Source of the DNA: Agrypnia vestita
Lineage: Eukaryota > Arthropoda > Insecta > Trichoptera > Phryganeidae
NCBI GenBank assembly: GCA_016648135.1
Contig: JADDOH010004232.1
Location: 62,001 to 126,000, forward strand
DNA length: 64,000 nt
Direction of reading: 5' to 3'
In this document: one piece after another, positions 40,601-53,900 of the stretch
How positions within the stretch are numbered: the stretch's first letter is position 1
How the letters are laid out: the number at the start of each line of letters is the position of its first letter
Position numbers and translations under genes: made by a program
The notes under the pieces: generated by a model
What the model saw: the letters and a program-made list of their open reading frames with translations, nothing else
Database searches by the model: none
Told to the model about the DNA's origin: nothing

Positions 40601-42197
40601 GGTCGTACTGTAAAGAGTTGATCACTTATTGACCTATCCCTTCTGAAACCGGCCAGTATCTATATGTTAATTGTCCCAAAAATGACGCTCATAGTGCATG
40701 TTTTTTCATTGCCAGCATAAAAAAATCATATGATTTTTTTAAAGAAACGAGGCTTAACAGTTCATTTTAAAATACATTTAGATATAATTTAATATGTAAA
40801 TATTATATGCATTATTTAATACGACGATGATATTTATTGATTATTGATTAGAAATAACGAAATACCACATTTTGTTCAATCAATTCTATTTTTACTTCTG
40901 GCAAGTCATATTGAAATTGAATTTTGACACATCGGCGGTTTCGGTATGACAGGTGAAATGTGTTTAGATAAATATATCGTTTTGAGGTTACACCTTTACC
41001 TAAATTGTGAGGAATATTAATTTTGAGGTTACATCTTCACCTAAATTGTGAGGTTAAAACATACACGCTATCTTAAATGTTTCGCATTTGAGGTTCCATC
41101 TTTACCTAAATTGTGAAGTTAAAACGCACACGTCACCTTATGCGTAGTTACTGTTTCCAGGTTAATTTTTCATATAAACGATGGAGAATATATTTGAAAA
41201 TTGTGATGTCGCTATATTATGCACCCAGATTTGTGAGGTTCATTTAGGTAGCGTGTATGTTTTAACCTCACAATTTAGGTAAAGATGTAACCTCAAATGT
41301 GTTTCGCGTTCATTAAGGTAGCGTGTATGTTTTAACCTCATAGTTTAGGTAAAGATGTAACCTCAAAATTAATATTTCTCACAATTTAGGTAATGTAACC
41401 TCAAAACCATATTAAAATGCTGAAATCTAAACCTCATAGTTTAGGTAAAGATGTAACCTCAAAATTAATATTTCTCACAATTTAGGTAATGTAACCTCAA
41501 AACCATATTAAAATGCTGAAATCTAAACACGTTTCACCTGTCAAAGGGTCACGTCAGTCATGTGTCAAAATTCAATTTCGATATGACTTGCCAGGAGTAA
41601 AAATATAATTGATTGAAGAAAATGAGGTATTTCAAAAATGTTTAGAAAAATTTAGAAATTGTGATAAATATCATCTTCGTATTAAATAATGCATATAATA
41701 TTTCTCATCTAAATGTATTTTTTAAAGTGATCTGTAAAACTCAAAAAAATCAATCTTTTTAAGATAGCAAGCAATAGAGATAGAGAGATGATAGAGGAGA
41801 GAGAGAGATAGAGATATATAGATATTATGATGGATATAATAATATATATATATATGCTAGATATGAGAGTGATTAGGACTAAAGTGGGTTTTATAGTGGG
41901 TGGGGAGAAGTGGAATAATATAATATATAGAGTAAGATAAAATAGTAATAAGATAAAATAAATATACTGAAGCACTAATAAAGTCACTATAAAAGTCTTG
42001 AGAAGAGTTTGTGTCTGAGCACTTACACACTTTCACTACACTCGGACGCGCGGCACTTTCGCACAAAGGTGCGAGCAAGTCGGCGGAGTGGATCGGGTCG
42101 GTGGCAGATCGCGGTGGATAGTCACTTTTGGCGCGGGGCCGACCGCCTGCATTTGGCCGCCACAGCAATGGCGGCGGTGGGGGCGGGGCAGGGGCGT

Positions 42198-42237
<40 letters not shown>

Positions 42238-45200
42238 AAATCTAAGGCTTTCACGGGTACAATATATGTTAGTTCTAACTACTTTGGGGGTAACCCGCGT
42301 CAAATTCTGGTCGTCAGGACCAGTCGTCTGCCGACATCTTCAGGGCGCCTTGTCGATGAGCTGCTTCTCCAAAAAGCGTACAACCGTTTGGGTCCGGAGC
42401 TCACCGTCAAGTGAAAGTTTGAAAAATTCTGCGTCAGGTGTTTGTGGAGGAGTGGGTTTCTCCAGCGACGCCGTTAATGTGTTTTGTTCGGCTTCTAGTA
42501 ATCCGTATATTTACTTTATTATCGTCATTATACAATATTGAGAAGGTTGGATTTTCTAATTGCTTCGGTGTTTTCATCGTGATTTCTGGTTTATTATTAT
42601 TAATATTATTTGTATTAGAAATTTGATTATTATTATTAAGAATGTTACTCCATGCGGTCGGAAGTCGAATGCTATCGTCTCTGTTGTTCATTATAGTATT
42701 ATTTCTTTTATTTATTTCAATTGCCTCTCTGTAGATTCTAAATGTTTCATTATTGAGGCTGGCAACTACTTTTGAGTTGTCGAAGTCTATTTTATGATTC
42801 TCCGTTAGAGAGTGGTGGACAAGGGAAGAAGTTAGTTTCCGATTTTTTATATCTACGCGATGTTCAGAGACGCGTGTTGAGATTCTTCGGTTTGACCTTC
42901 CTATGTAGGTTTTGTTACAGTCACCGCATGGTATTTCGTATACCCCGTGCGATTCTAGAGGTATTTTATCCTTCGGACTTCTTAAAAGTGATGAAATTTT
43001 ATTATATGTTCTAAAAACAGTGTGGATATTATATTTATTTAATAATCGACTTATTTTATCTGTAGTTCCCTTTACGTACGGTAGGAATGCGGTAGCTAGT
43101 AGTTTTGCTTCTATTAATTTATTTTTATTATTATTATTTTTACTTGAATGTCTTTTAATTGCGTTATTTATCGTGGAATTCGAGAAACCGTTACACTGAA
43201 GCGCATTTTTAAGGGGTTATATACCTTCTTTTTTTTTCAAAAATCGTTTTTTTTTTATTGCTTTATCTGAAAGTAAAACTCATTGAGAACATTTCTTCAA
43301 ATTTTCATGAAGATCCAAGCAATAGATCAAAAGTTGCAGAGTTTCGAAGCGCGCCCCGTAACTGCCGCACGGCTGAGCAGATAGCGGTAAGGGACCGCTT
43401 AGCAGGTAGCGCTTATCAGGAGTCGCTCCGCCTTAACGGTAAATCTTTTGTTATTGTAGAAAGTTAATTACATGAGGTAGGTACGATGTTTACTCGAACG
43501 TGCTCCATTTTTGACCATACCCTTATAAATCAGTTGTATACGAACTTCTGAAGCGTGAGCATCTAAGAATCGAACATTTTCCTTTTTACAAAAAATCAGT
43601 ATGAGTTCCCGACAAAAAATTACACGCGTAACTCGTGAAGGTAGTAAAAATTACAAATCGCGATCGAAAAAGAGGAAGCAATATTTTAATCCTCAAACTG
43701 TGAAAGTGGACGAAAGTAGCTTCAGTGCGTCTCGTAAGAAATTTAAATTGAAGGACGATATTCATGTGCCGATTGATCATTCGGTGGAATATCGAATCAT
43801 CAATTTTGTTCAAGTGTTTACGGCTATTTCACAGTACGTAAAATGCAATACGTGTGACGATTCTATGCAATTCGCGCCTATAGAAATGCGAGGACTTGGA
43901 TACAAAATCGCAGTAACGTGTGACAACTGTGAGCAGCGTAAAATAAATATGACCGCGGTTATTGATGGTGCGTATGAAATCAATAGACGTTTCATAATGA
44001 CAATGCGATTGCTCGGTTTGGGGGCAGCGGGCTGTGAAAAATTTTGTGGATTAATGGATATGCCACCGTTTCTGAAACAAAAATCTTACGATGCCATCTT
44101 GAAACAAATTTTAACTACCGTAAAAACAGTATTTGATCGTTTTATTAGTTTTGCTGTGCGTGACGAAATGAAAAAAAACGAGGGGTTGATTAAAAAACAT
44201 TTGACTGTATCTGGCGATGGAACTTGGAAGAAACGTGGATTCACTTCCTTGTACGGGGTCGCTTCTTTGGTGGGGTATTACACTGGGAAAATCGTAGACA
44301 TTGCTGTGAAAAGCGCCTTTTGTAAATTGTGCCAAACTTGGGAGAAAAAAAAGGACACTGCCGAGTATATAGAATGGTTTCAAACTCATGAACCTCAGTG
44401 CACATCTAATCATTCGGGATCAGCCGGCAAGATGGAGGTAGATGCTATACTGGAAATGTTCGGACGTTCCGAAACATTGCATGGGGTGAAGTACGCCAAT
44501 TACGTTGGTGACGGCGACTCCAAAACTTTTTCCTCTATAAAAAATGCGGAGCCATACGAGGACCTTGTCGTGCAGAAGAAGGAATGCATTGGACACGTGC
44601 AGAAACGAATGGGCACACGACTGAGAAACGCTAAAAAAAATAATAAAGGGCTGGGTGGTAGGGGAAAATTAACTGGGAAAATGATAGACAAGTTGGCTGT
44701 TTACTACGGGTTAGCAATTCGTCGGAATTCAAATTCACTGGAGAAAATGAAAAATGACATTTGGGCAACGTTTTACCACTATAGCTCAACCGACACGAAT
44801 CCCCAACACGATAAATGTCCCGCCGGTGATGAGTCATGGTGCGAGTGGCAGAGAGCTTTTGCTGCGCTACCCAACAAGAAACCAAAAAAGAAAAACCAGA
44901 TCCCCGGATTTGTTCACTCCTACCAACCCCTACCCGATGATGTATTGAAGATTATGAAGCCGATATACGAAGACTTATCTAAAGATGAATTGCTTGAAAG
45001 ATGCCTCGGTGGATTCACTCAAAATAACAACGAGAGCTACAACCAACTGATCTGGAAACTGTCCCCGAAACATCTTCCAGGAGGTGCAGTACCTGTAAGA
45101 ATTGCTGCTTATACATCAGCCTGTATATTCAACGAGGGGCAAATATCTATTTTGAAAGTTTTCGAGGCAATGGGGGTGCATTGTGGCAGCAACGCTCATG

Positions 45201-48200
45201 AGTACGTCGCGCAGCAGGACGAGAGGCGAATTTCGACGGCCGAACTTCGGGCGCAAGGTGCGACAAGGGAGGGACGAATGGCCAGCAGACAACACCAAAT
45301 AGATATTTTGGAGGCTGCATCGAGTGCAGATGACACGCTATATGGTCCCGGAATCGACGATGATTTGTAAGTTTACCTGATCGACTTTAATGTTTATATA
45401 AACTAATCTTCAAACTTTAAACTCGATTATCTCGAAATGGTGTTTTTTCAAAAGTGCCTTTGCCGTGATCACGATTGCAGAAAAACTATTTGACCGATTT
45501 TCTTCAATTTTTTTTTTAAATTGTTCGTAATTAATGTTGTGTGTACTTGAACGATTCATTTTTTATGCATAATTTTTTATCATGCAGATAAGAATTTTTT
45601 AATAAAATTTTTAGAGCTCAAAATGTTGATTTTTTGAGAAAAACATTCCCGTATGCAGAAAAAACAAAATATTTATTTAAATAATCGTTCAAGTACAAGG
45701 AATGTTCATGTACTAATGAAATATTTTTGATTTTATGATTTCAGTTAACCTGCTGGACTTCCATGGTGATCACCGCAAGCCTCATGAAAAAAAAAGGGTT
45801 TCGGGGAAAGAGCCATAACTCCGCCAATTGTTAATATTTTTAAATAAATTAAGGCGTGTTTTATTCAATGAATAATATACTATTACAAAATTACAACTTT
45901 GATTTAATAAAATTATTACTACATATTTTTAAAAAAATCCAAACTTTCCTTATTTTTTCCGCACAAAAAGGTATATAACCCCTTAAGATGTTTCAATTCG
46001 TTTTTAATATTATCAGAGTCGGCTATCCTTATTGACCGCGTGATCAAGGGATTTGTGCTGGATGATGATTTGACGATGCGTGGAGATATCTGTTGGTATG
46101 GGTTGATTTTCTGTAAACTGTATGACCGAGAGTGCCGTCGTCTTTCTTAATTATTAGAACATCGAGAAAAGGAATTTCATTATTGTTTTCTATTTCCATT
46201 GTGAACTTGATGTTATTATGGATTTCGTTCAAAAAATTAAGGAATTTATGTAGTTCTTCCAAACCGTGTGGCCATATAACGAAAGTGTCGTCCACGTATC
46301 TGATCCAAAGTTTCGGTTTTAGTCGTGCCCTTTTTATAGCTTCTTTTTCTAATTTAGTCATGAATAAGTTAGCGACTGGCGGTGATAAAGATAGGCCCAT
46401 TGGTGCTCCTTTGACTTGTTTATACATTTTATTATTATACGTAAAAAAGGTGTTATTGAGGCAATGTTCTATTAATTTTATAATGTCGTCTGGAGGATCG
46501 ATCATTTCTTTTATTGCTTGGAGGGCTTCGTCCGTGGGTATATTGGTAAAGAGGGATATTACGTCAAAGCTGACAAGGATGTCATCCTTTTCCAATTTTT
46601 GATTCGCAATTATTTCGATAAAATGTTCTGAATTTTTGACAAAAGATTCCGCTGATTCTACATTTGGTTGTAAATAGTTGGCAAGATATTTTGATAACAT
46701 TTGGAGGGGCGAACCGATTGAACTGACTATGGGTCTGAGAGGAATATCCGCTTTGTGTATCTTTGGTAAACCGTATAATTTTGGAAACCGTGACGACTTT
46801 TCTCTAGGTATTAATGACTTTTTCAACTCTAGGTCTAATTTGGATGACATTATTTTGGCTTTAGTTGTTTTCTCTAAATAGGTTATTGGATTATTATTAT
46901 GCAGTTTATATGCGGGATCATTAAGTAAATTAGTAATTTTGAGGTGATAATCTTCGCTCTTCATGATAACTGTTGAATTTCCCTTGTCAGCAGGAAGAAT
47001 GATTATATCTTTATTCGCGCGAAGTTTTTTAAGAGCTCGTATTTCGTTGAGAGATATGTTCCTTTTTGGCGGAAGCGATTTTCTAAGTATATGGCAAGTT
47101 TCTTGCCATATGGTTTCGGCTGTGTTATTTGTAAGTTTGCATACCGCCGCTTCAATTCCCGTAACAATGTCTTCTTTCGGAATTTTTGGAGGAACCACGC
47201 CAAAATTGATTCATATTAAATTCATCATAAAATTGCTTCATATTAAACTTGCTAATACATTACACCCGTCTGAATTAGATAATCTTATTCATTATAGAAT
47301 TGAATCGAATCACGAAATAAACACCGACCGCCAAATTAATAAATTCTTGTACCTACAAAATAATAATAATAAAAATAAACACCAAGAATACCAAAAATCT
47401 TTAGACTCAGATAAAATCATTCACAATCTCACCAATCTAGAATTAAATAATGATACAATTTCGGTTTTAAGCAAAGGTTTCAATTTTGGCGTGGTTCCTC
47501 CAAAAATTCCGAAAGAAGACATTGTTACGGGAATTGAAGCGGCGGTATGCAAACTTACAAATAACACAGCCGAAACCATACGGCAAGAAACTTGCCATAT
47601 ACTTAGAAAATCGCTTCCGCCAAAAAGGAACATATCTCTCAACGAAATACGAGCTCTTAAAAAACTTCGCGCGAATAAAGATATAATCATTCTTCCTGCT
47701 GACAAGGGAAATTCAACAGTTATCATGAAGAGCGAAGATTATCACCTCAAAATTACTAATTTACTTAATGATCCCGCATATAAACTGCATAATAATAATC
47801 CAATAACCTATTTAGAGAAAACAACTAAAGCCAAAATAATGTCATCCAAAAGACCTAGAGTTGAAAAAGTCATTAATACCTAGAGAAAAGTCGTCACGGT
47901 TTCCAAAATTATACGGTTTACCAAAGATACACAAAGCGGATATTCCTCTCAGACCCATAGTCAGTTCAATCGGTTCGCCCCTCCAAATGTTATCAAAATA
48001 TCTTGCCAACTATTTACAACCAAATGTAGAATCAGCGGAATCTTTTGTCAAAAATTCAGAACATTTTATCGAAATAATTGCGAATCAAAAATTAGAAAAG
48101 GATGACATCCTTGTCAGCTTTGACGTAATATCCCTCTTTACCAATATACCCACGGACGAAGCCCTCCAAGCAATAAAAGAAATGATCGATCCTCCAGACG

Positions 48201-50920
48201 ACATTATAAAATTAATAGAACATTGCCTCAATAACACCTTTTATACGTATAATAATAAAATGTATAAACAAGTCAAAGGAGCACCAATGGGCCTATCTTT
48301 ATCACCGCCAGTCGCTAACTTATTCATGACTAAATTAGAAAAAGAAGCTATAAAAAGGGCACGACTAAAATCGAAACTTTGGATCAGAAACGTGGACGAC
48401 ACTTTCGTTATATGGCCACACGGGTTGGAAGAACTACATAAATTCCTTGACTTTTGAACGAAATCCATAATAACATCAAGTTCACAATGGAAATAGAAAA
48501 CAATAATGAAATTCCTTTTCTCTATGTTCTAATAATTAAGAAAGACGACGGCACTCTCAGTCATACAGTTTACAGAAAATCAACCCATACCAACAGATAT
48601 CTCCACGCATCGTCAAATCATCATCCAGCACAAATCGCTTCAGTAGCAAATACCTTGATCACGCGGTCAATAAGGATAGCCGACTCTGATAATATTAAAA
48701 ACGAATTGAAACATCTTAAAAATGCGCTTCAGTGTAACGGTTTCTCGAATTCCACGATAAATAACGCAATTAAAAGACATTCAAGTAAAAATAATAATAA
48801 TAAAAATAAATTAATCGAAGCAAAACCACTAGCTACCGCATTCCTACCGTACGTAAAGGGAACTACAGATAAAATAAGTCGATTATTAAATAAATATAAT
48901 ATCCGCACTGTTTTTAGAACATATAATAAAATTTCATCACTTTTAAGAAGTCCGAAGGATAAAATACCTCTAGAATCGCACGGGGTATACGAAATACCAT
49001 GCGGTGACTGTAACAAAACCTACATAGGAAGGTCAAACCGAAGAATCTCGGCACGCGTCTCTGAACATCGCGTAGATATAAAAAATCGGAAACTAACTTC
49101 TTCCCTTATCCACCACTCTCTAACGGAGAATCATAAAATAGACTTCGACAACTCAAAAGTAGTTGCCAGCCTCAATAATGAAACATTTAGAATCTACAGA
49201 GAGGCAATTGAAATAAATAAAAGAAATAATAATATAATGAACAACAGAGACGATAGCATTCGACTTCCGACCGCATGGAGTAACATTCTTAATAATAATA
49301 ATCAAATTTCTAATACAAATAATATTAATAATAATAAACCAGAAATCACAATGAAAACACCGAAGCAATTAGAAAATCCAACCTTCTCAATATTGTATAA
49401 TGACGATAATAAAGTAAATATACGGATTACTAGAAGCCGAGCAAAACACATTAACGGCGTCGCTGGAGAAACCCACTCCTCCACAAACACCTGACGCAGA
49501 ATTTTTCAAACTTTCACTTGACGGTGAGCTCCGGACCCAAACGGTTGTACGCTTTTTGGAGAAGCAGCTCATCGACAAGGCGCCCTGAAGATGAACAGTG
49601 AGATCTGTTTGAAACGTCGGCAGACGACTGGTCCTGACGACCAGAATTTGACGCGGGTTACCTCCAAAGTAGTTAGAACTAACATATATATATATATATA
49701 TATATATATAAAGAAACCCGTGTTTCCCTATCCGCCAAGTTTTCTCCACAACCAGCCACAACCACCCACCGGTTGTTATGGTGGTGGATAGCCCTTGGTG
49801 TCACACGTCACGAAAATATGTGAGTTTGGTGGGGGTGGCTGTGCGTGGGTGGGAGTGGGTGACGAAAATGTGCTTTCTAGCACATTGTTTTGTTATGGGA
49901 AGGCCGCAAATGCTTCAGATTGTTTCAAAATAGGCGCGCCGACTGTGTCGGTGAGTCTAGAAGGTTACGGAAAAACCGGCTCTAGAAAGTTCTGGAAGGA
50001 GAAAGTTCTAGAAAATTCCCGAAAGTTCTATAAGGTTCTTAACTGAGTGGCGGAATGTGTCGGTGTGCCTAGAAGGTTCCTGTATATATCGATAAATTTC
50101 TTGAAAGTTCTGGAAGGAGAATGTTCTAGAAGGTTCGCGAAAGTTCTATGATGATCCAAACAGTGTACTAAAAATCTACGCGCGCGAAGCCGCGCGGGCA
50201 CAGCTAGTGTACTTTAGAATGTTTTTTTTAACTGGCAACAGAAATCATCCATACACGGAGGAGGAAGCGTTTTTGGCGTAATTAATATATTGATTGAATA
50301 AATGAATTGCATACTGAAAAAAGCTAATACATGCAATTATTATATATAAGATATAAAAGTTGCTCTTTTTAATGTAGTGTTATGGGTATTTGTTTCTTTG
50401 GGTGAAATAAAAAACGGATTATATGAAACAAATTAAACTTTTATTTCGTATTCGAAATTCGAACTTAGTGTATCGTTATATAGCGCGTATATCAAAAAAA
50501 CAACCTAAGCACATTTTAAAATACAACTAGCGCCATCTATTAACGACCGCAGAAAGTTTTTTGGATATACATATCAAAAATAAAAATTAAGCCATAAATA
50601 TTGTGATATATATCCGCAGTTATACATATATCCTCGAACCCTGGTTAAAATACATACAACTTACTCCTTGAAAAACTACAAATGAATGATTGATTGATGA
50701 TTGTGTAAAAATCACGCAACCCACAACTTTTACAGTCAATAATGATCAAATAAGAATAAGGTGAGCTATGAAAAGATACATGAAACTAGTTCTGTATACT
50801 ATTGTGTATATAATTAATAGATTTGATATATATATTTTATTGACCTTGTGCTGAGATTTTTTATGAGATATGGATCGGATGGCAGACAGCCTCCTAAAAT
50901 ACTACTGGCTGTGGGAATTA

Positions 50921-50952
<32 letters not shown>

Positions 50953-53900
50953 ATATACATACATCCGTATTCTGAAAATAGCAATGTCTAGATCTTTAAG
51001 ATCTTTATCCCAACACTTAATAGAGGATAATAAAAATTAAAAATAAACGAGACATAGCTTTACGTCGGTGTTTGTTTCTGTAAGTTTCTACGTGAGATAG
51101 ATATAGAGGGAGGGAGAAAGATGTAAATTGTTATCTGTCAAATGTCAAGATGGGAAGATTTGAATACGCCGTAACGCGGACAAGTTTAGCCATGATTTTT
51201 CATCTGGACGCTGTGGATGAAGAAATTAATACGTTTGTAAGAAACAATCTTTCTTATATCGTCTTTTAATACAGTATATTTGAGCCGTATAATTACAAAA
51301 TCCGCTCTGGACGAATTTTGAAAAAATGAGGTTAGATTTTCATATAGTGGAGTATCTAAAAATCTATCGAACATTGAGTAGAAAATCCCAATCCATTGCG
51401 TTAATAGTAAAACAAACATTTGGATGAGTTGCAAAACTTGCTTCGAATCACACGTGAGTTGAGAAATACTCTCTGAAAGTACTGCAATGCGTAATTAAGA
51501 AGTGTCAAAATAATCTCCGTTCATAAAAGTGCGTAGCAAATTTGTGTTTCTCATATCTTACTAACATATTCATTATAATATATGCGGATCAATTGCCACA
51601 TTGAAAATTATTTGGTTAAGCATACCTACATTATTTTATTAATGCTTATAAATGTTTGATTTTTCATAGTTTTCCAATAGCCTTATGCAATTTATAACAT
51701 AAAATATTGTTGAACTTTCAGGTGATTGTGGGTATCCATCAGAGTCCTGGCTTCTTATGCTTTCATAAAATCCAGGAAAGAATACACTGAATCTAGGTAT
51801 ACAAAAGCACACAACAAAATCAGAAATGTTGTGAAGCGATGTATTGAACTTTTTAAGTCAACATTTCGGTGCATTCTGAAGCATTCAATTTTGCATTACA
51901 GTCGGACCGTTGCTGGATAAACTGTATACTCATGTGTAGTTCTATACAATATATGCATATGTGAAATGTTGCAATGGCAGCACAACTAATGGTAACTTTT
52001 GATTTATTTTATTCATTTAATGGAAAACTGAAGACTTTCTATATAATGTTACAATATTTTTATTTTGATTTCAGGTGATGTTGCAGTTTTCAGTTTTAGT
52101 AAAAAATCTTCCGTTTAATGCACATATAAAAAGCTTACCAAGATGGGGTCGACAAGTCTGGAATAATGTTGTACAGTGATAATAAAAAAATAATGCTTTG
52201 TTTACCATTTTTATATTTATAAATTTTGTTTGTTTATTGTTGTTTTAGTTTATTATATATTATTTTGACTTTGTACATTTAATAACTCCGCCTTGTTTAA
52301 GAATAATTATTCTAAATATATTCAATACATTCAGCATTTTTGTCAGTTTTCTTTACGGTGCTTTTTGGAAAATGTATTTATTTTATACATTAAATTATTA
52401 ATACCTGTATACATAGGTATTAATAATTTATGTATATTCATTAGAGACTGTTGATATTTTAGTTTTGTTTAACTTATTCTTAATTTTAACTTATGATCCT
52501 AAGAACAATTGAACTGCAATAGCAGAGATTCTTACCTTATTTTTTATTTGAGGGTAGTATTTTATGTAATTATGAACAATGATATTAAACATACTTATTG
52601 AATCAAATAAATGTCTCCAAAGTTTGCGTTTATTTTTCAATATTTCTGAATTGTGTAAAAAAAATTAAATTAAATTATATTGAATATTAAAAAATCATAA
52701 TATTTAATATAATTCAAATAAAATGATAAAAGTATTTTTCAAATTTGTGCAGGGTTTTAAACATTTTATTTGACTTAAATTAAAGCGAATAAATTTTTGA
52801 TATTTGTCACACTACCTATACTGTCTAATGATAGTCCTACGTTTAACAGAAGTTAAGTCATAGATATTGAAAAAAATACAATTTTCATCATCGTTTTGAA
52901 AGTCATTGATCTCTAACTATTGATATTAGAACACTATTTATTGTTTATAATTTGAACATTTTCGACTCATAATTTATTCGGGAATCTGCCTATAAAGTAT
53001 GGTGGACCAGCTCCCTGTATAACAGACACATAACAAATAACAATGATGACACATGACGTGGTTGGAAATCCTTTTCACTGCCTTACTTGTCGGCAAAGCA
53101 TAAAATAAAATTTAATGAGCTTAGAAGTGCATCATTTAAACAAAATTGTCCTAATATTGAACTTAAAGTAAAAAATAAGGCTGTTTTGATAGATAGATAT
53201 TATTGACACATAAAATATTATTAGATCCCACCGAAGTTCTTCAGTAATCAATTCTTTACTGGTACAACTGTACAAAGAACTATTTAAAATATCGAAAGCA
53301 AAATATAATGACCTGCGTTAACTATGTGAAAATGGCATAATTCCCAGAAGATTTCGTCATGAATACTTGACACTGTTCCATGATCCTAAAGCAGCTGATG
53401 TTTTAGCAAATCAAATGAGGATGATGCACAAGTATAGCACTGTGCATTTGGTGTATGTTACCAAAAACTTTAAAATTCATTTGTGCGTAGATCAAATAAA
53501 GTATACCTGTGCATTTATTTATCTTACAGCGTTTTATTGTAAAGAGAACATACTTGACAATAGATAATTAATTGAATATTATTATGTCAAATATTCTTAT
53601 CATTATAATTAGTTTTTTTATTTATTCTTTGGGAGGGATTGTAATGTGGGAATTCCCGCATTTTTAGAATATCATTAGTGTGGAACTTAATTGTTTCCAA
53701 GAATTAATATTAATAATTTTGTCTCTATTTCATTTGCAACAAATTGTATAGCTTTCCTCTTCATTGCATGTATTACCTTTCCTTAGTGTTTGAACAAAAT
53801 TGTTTCTTAGAATCGTGCAGAAATACAAAATTATGTAGCATTTATTTTCAATAGTTTTCTTATAAAAACTTAATTGTTACCATGAATTAATATCATTAAT

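Larger units (their letters stand above)
42235..47204 (-). mobile_element. Penelope-like element A, interrupted
   Basis: Minus-strand copy running from 47204 down to 42235, interrupted by a Kolobok-like transposon (43213-45982 plus one TTAA). It encodes RT then GIY-YIG. It is nearly identical to element B on the other side of 47205 and is 5'-truncated relative to it. It is broken by the insertion and by a 16-nt deletion near 46050. Relative to B it lacks 23 nt near 42335, including the GAAAC of the hammerhead-like motif. Confidence 0.92.
47205..49683 (+). mobile_element. Penelope-like element B
   Basis: Plus-strand copy facing away from element A, with ~280 nt more 5' sequence (47205-47484). 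It encodes an N-terminal region, RT and GIY-YIG in three frames because of small deletions, followed by a hammerhead-like motif and a (TA)n run. It retains the empty TTAA site where A has the Kolobok-like insertion. Confidence 0.92.
49711..50207 (+). mobile_element. Non-autonomous Helitron carrying heat-shock elements
   Basis: The 3' end is a clear Helitron terminus: CGCGCG hairpin around AAGC at about 50180-50196, then GGGCACAGCTAG and a T. The AAGAAACCCGTGTTTCCC start is like the 5' part of insect Helitrons, but the TC terminus is lost in or beyond the (TA)n run. No Rep/helicase gene. The interior contains a 118-bp direct duplication with two dense arrays of GAA and TTC pentamers. Confidence 0.75.

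Noticed and set aside
41034..41500. TTAGG-like telomeric repeats
   Set aside because: The TTTAGGT motif is part of a longer fold-back unit with no 5-nt periodicity.
42009..42541. Overlapping open frames with poly(YI) runs on both strands
   Set aside because: They are translations of the (TA)n microsatellite and flanking repeat DNA, not genes.
46963..47883. A 306-aa plus-strand frame
   Set aside because: Its first part is antisense of Penelope-like element A and its second part is the start of element B; it only crosses the head-to-head junction.
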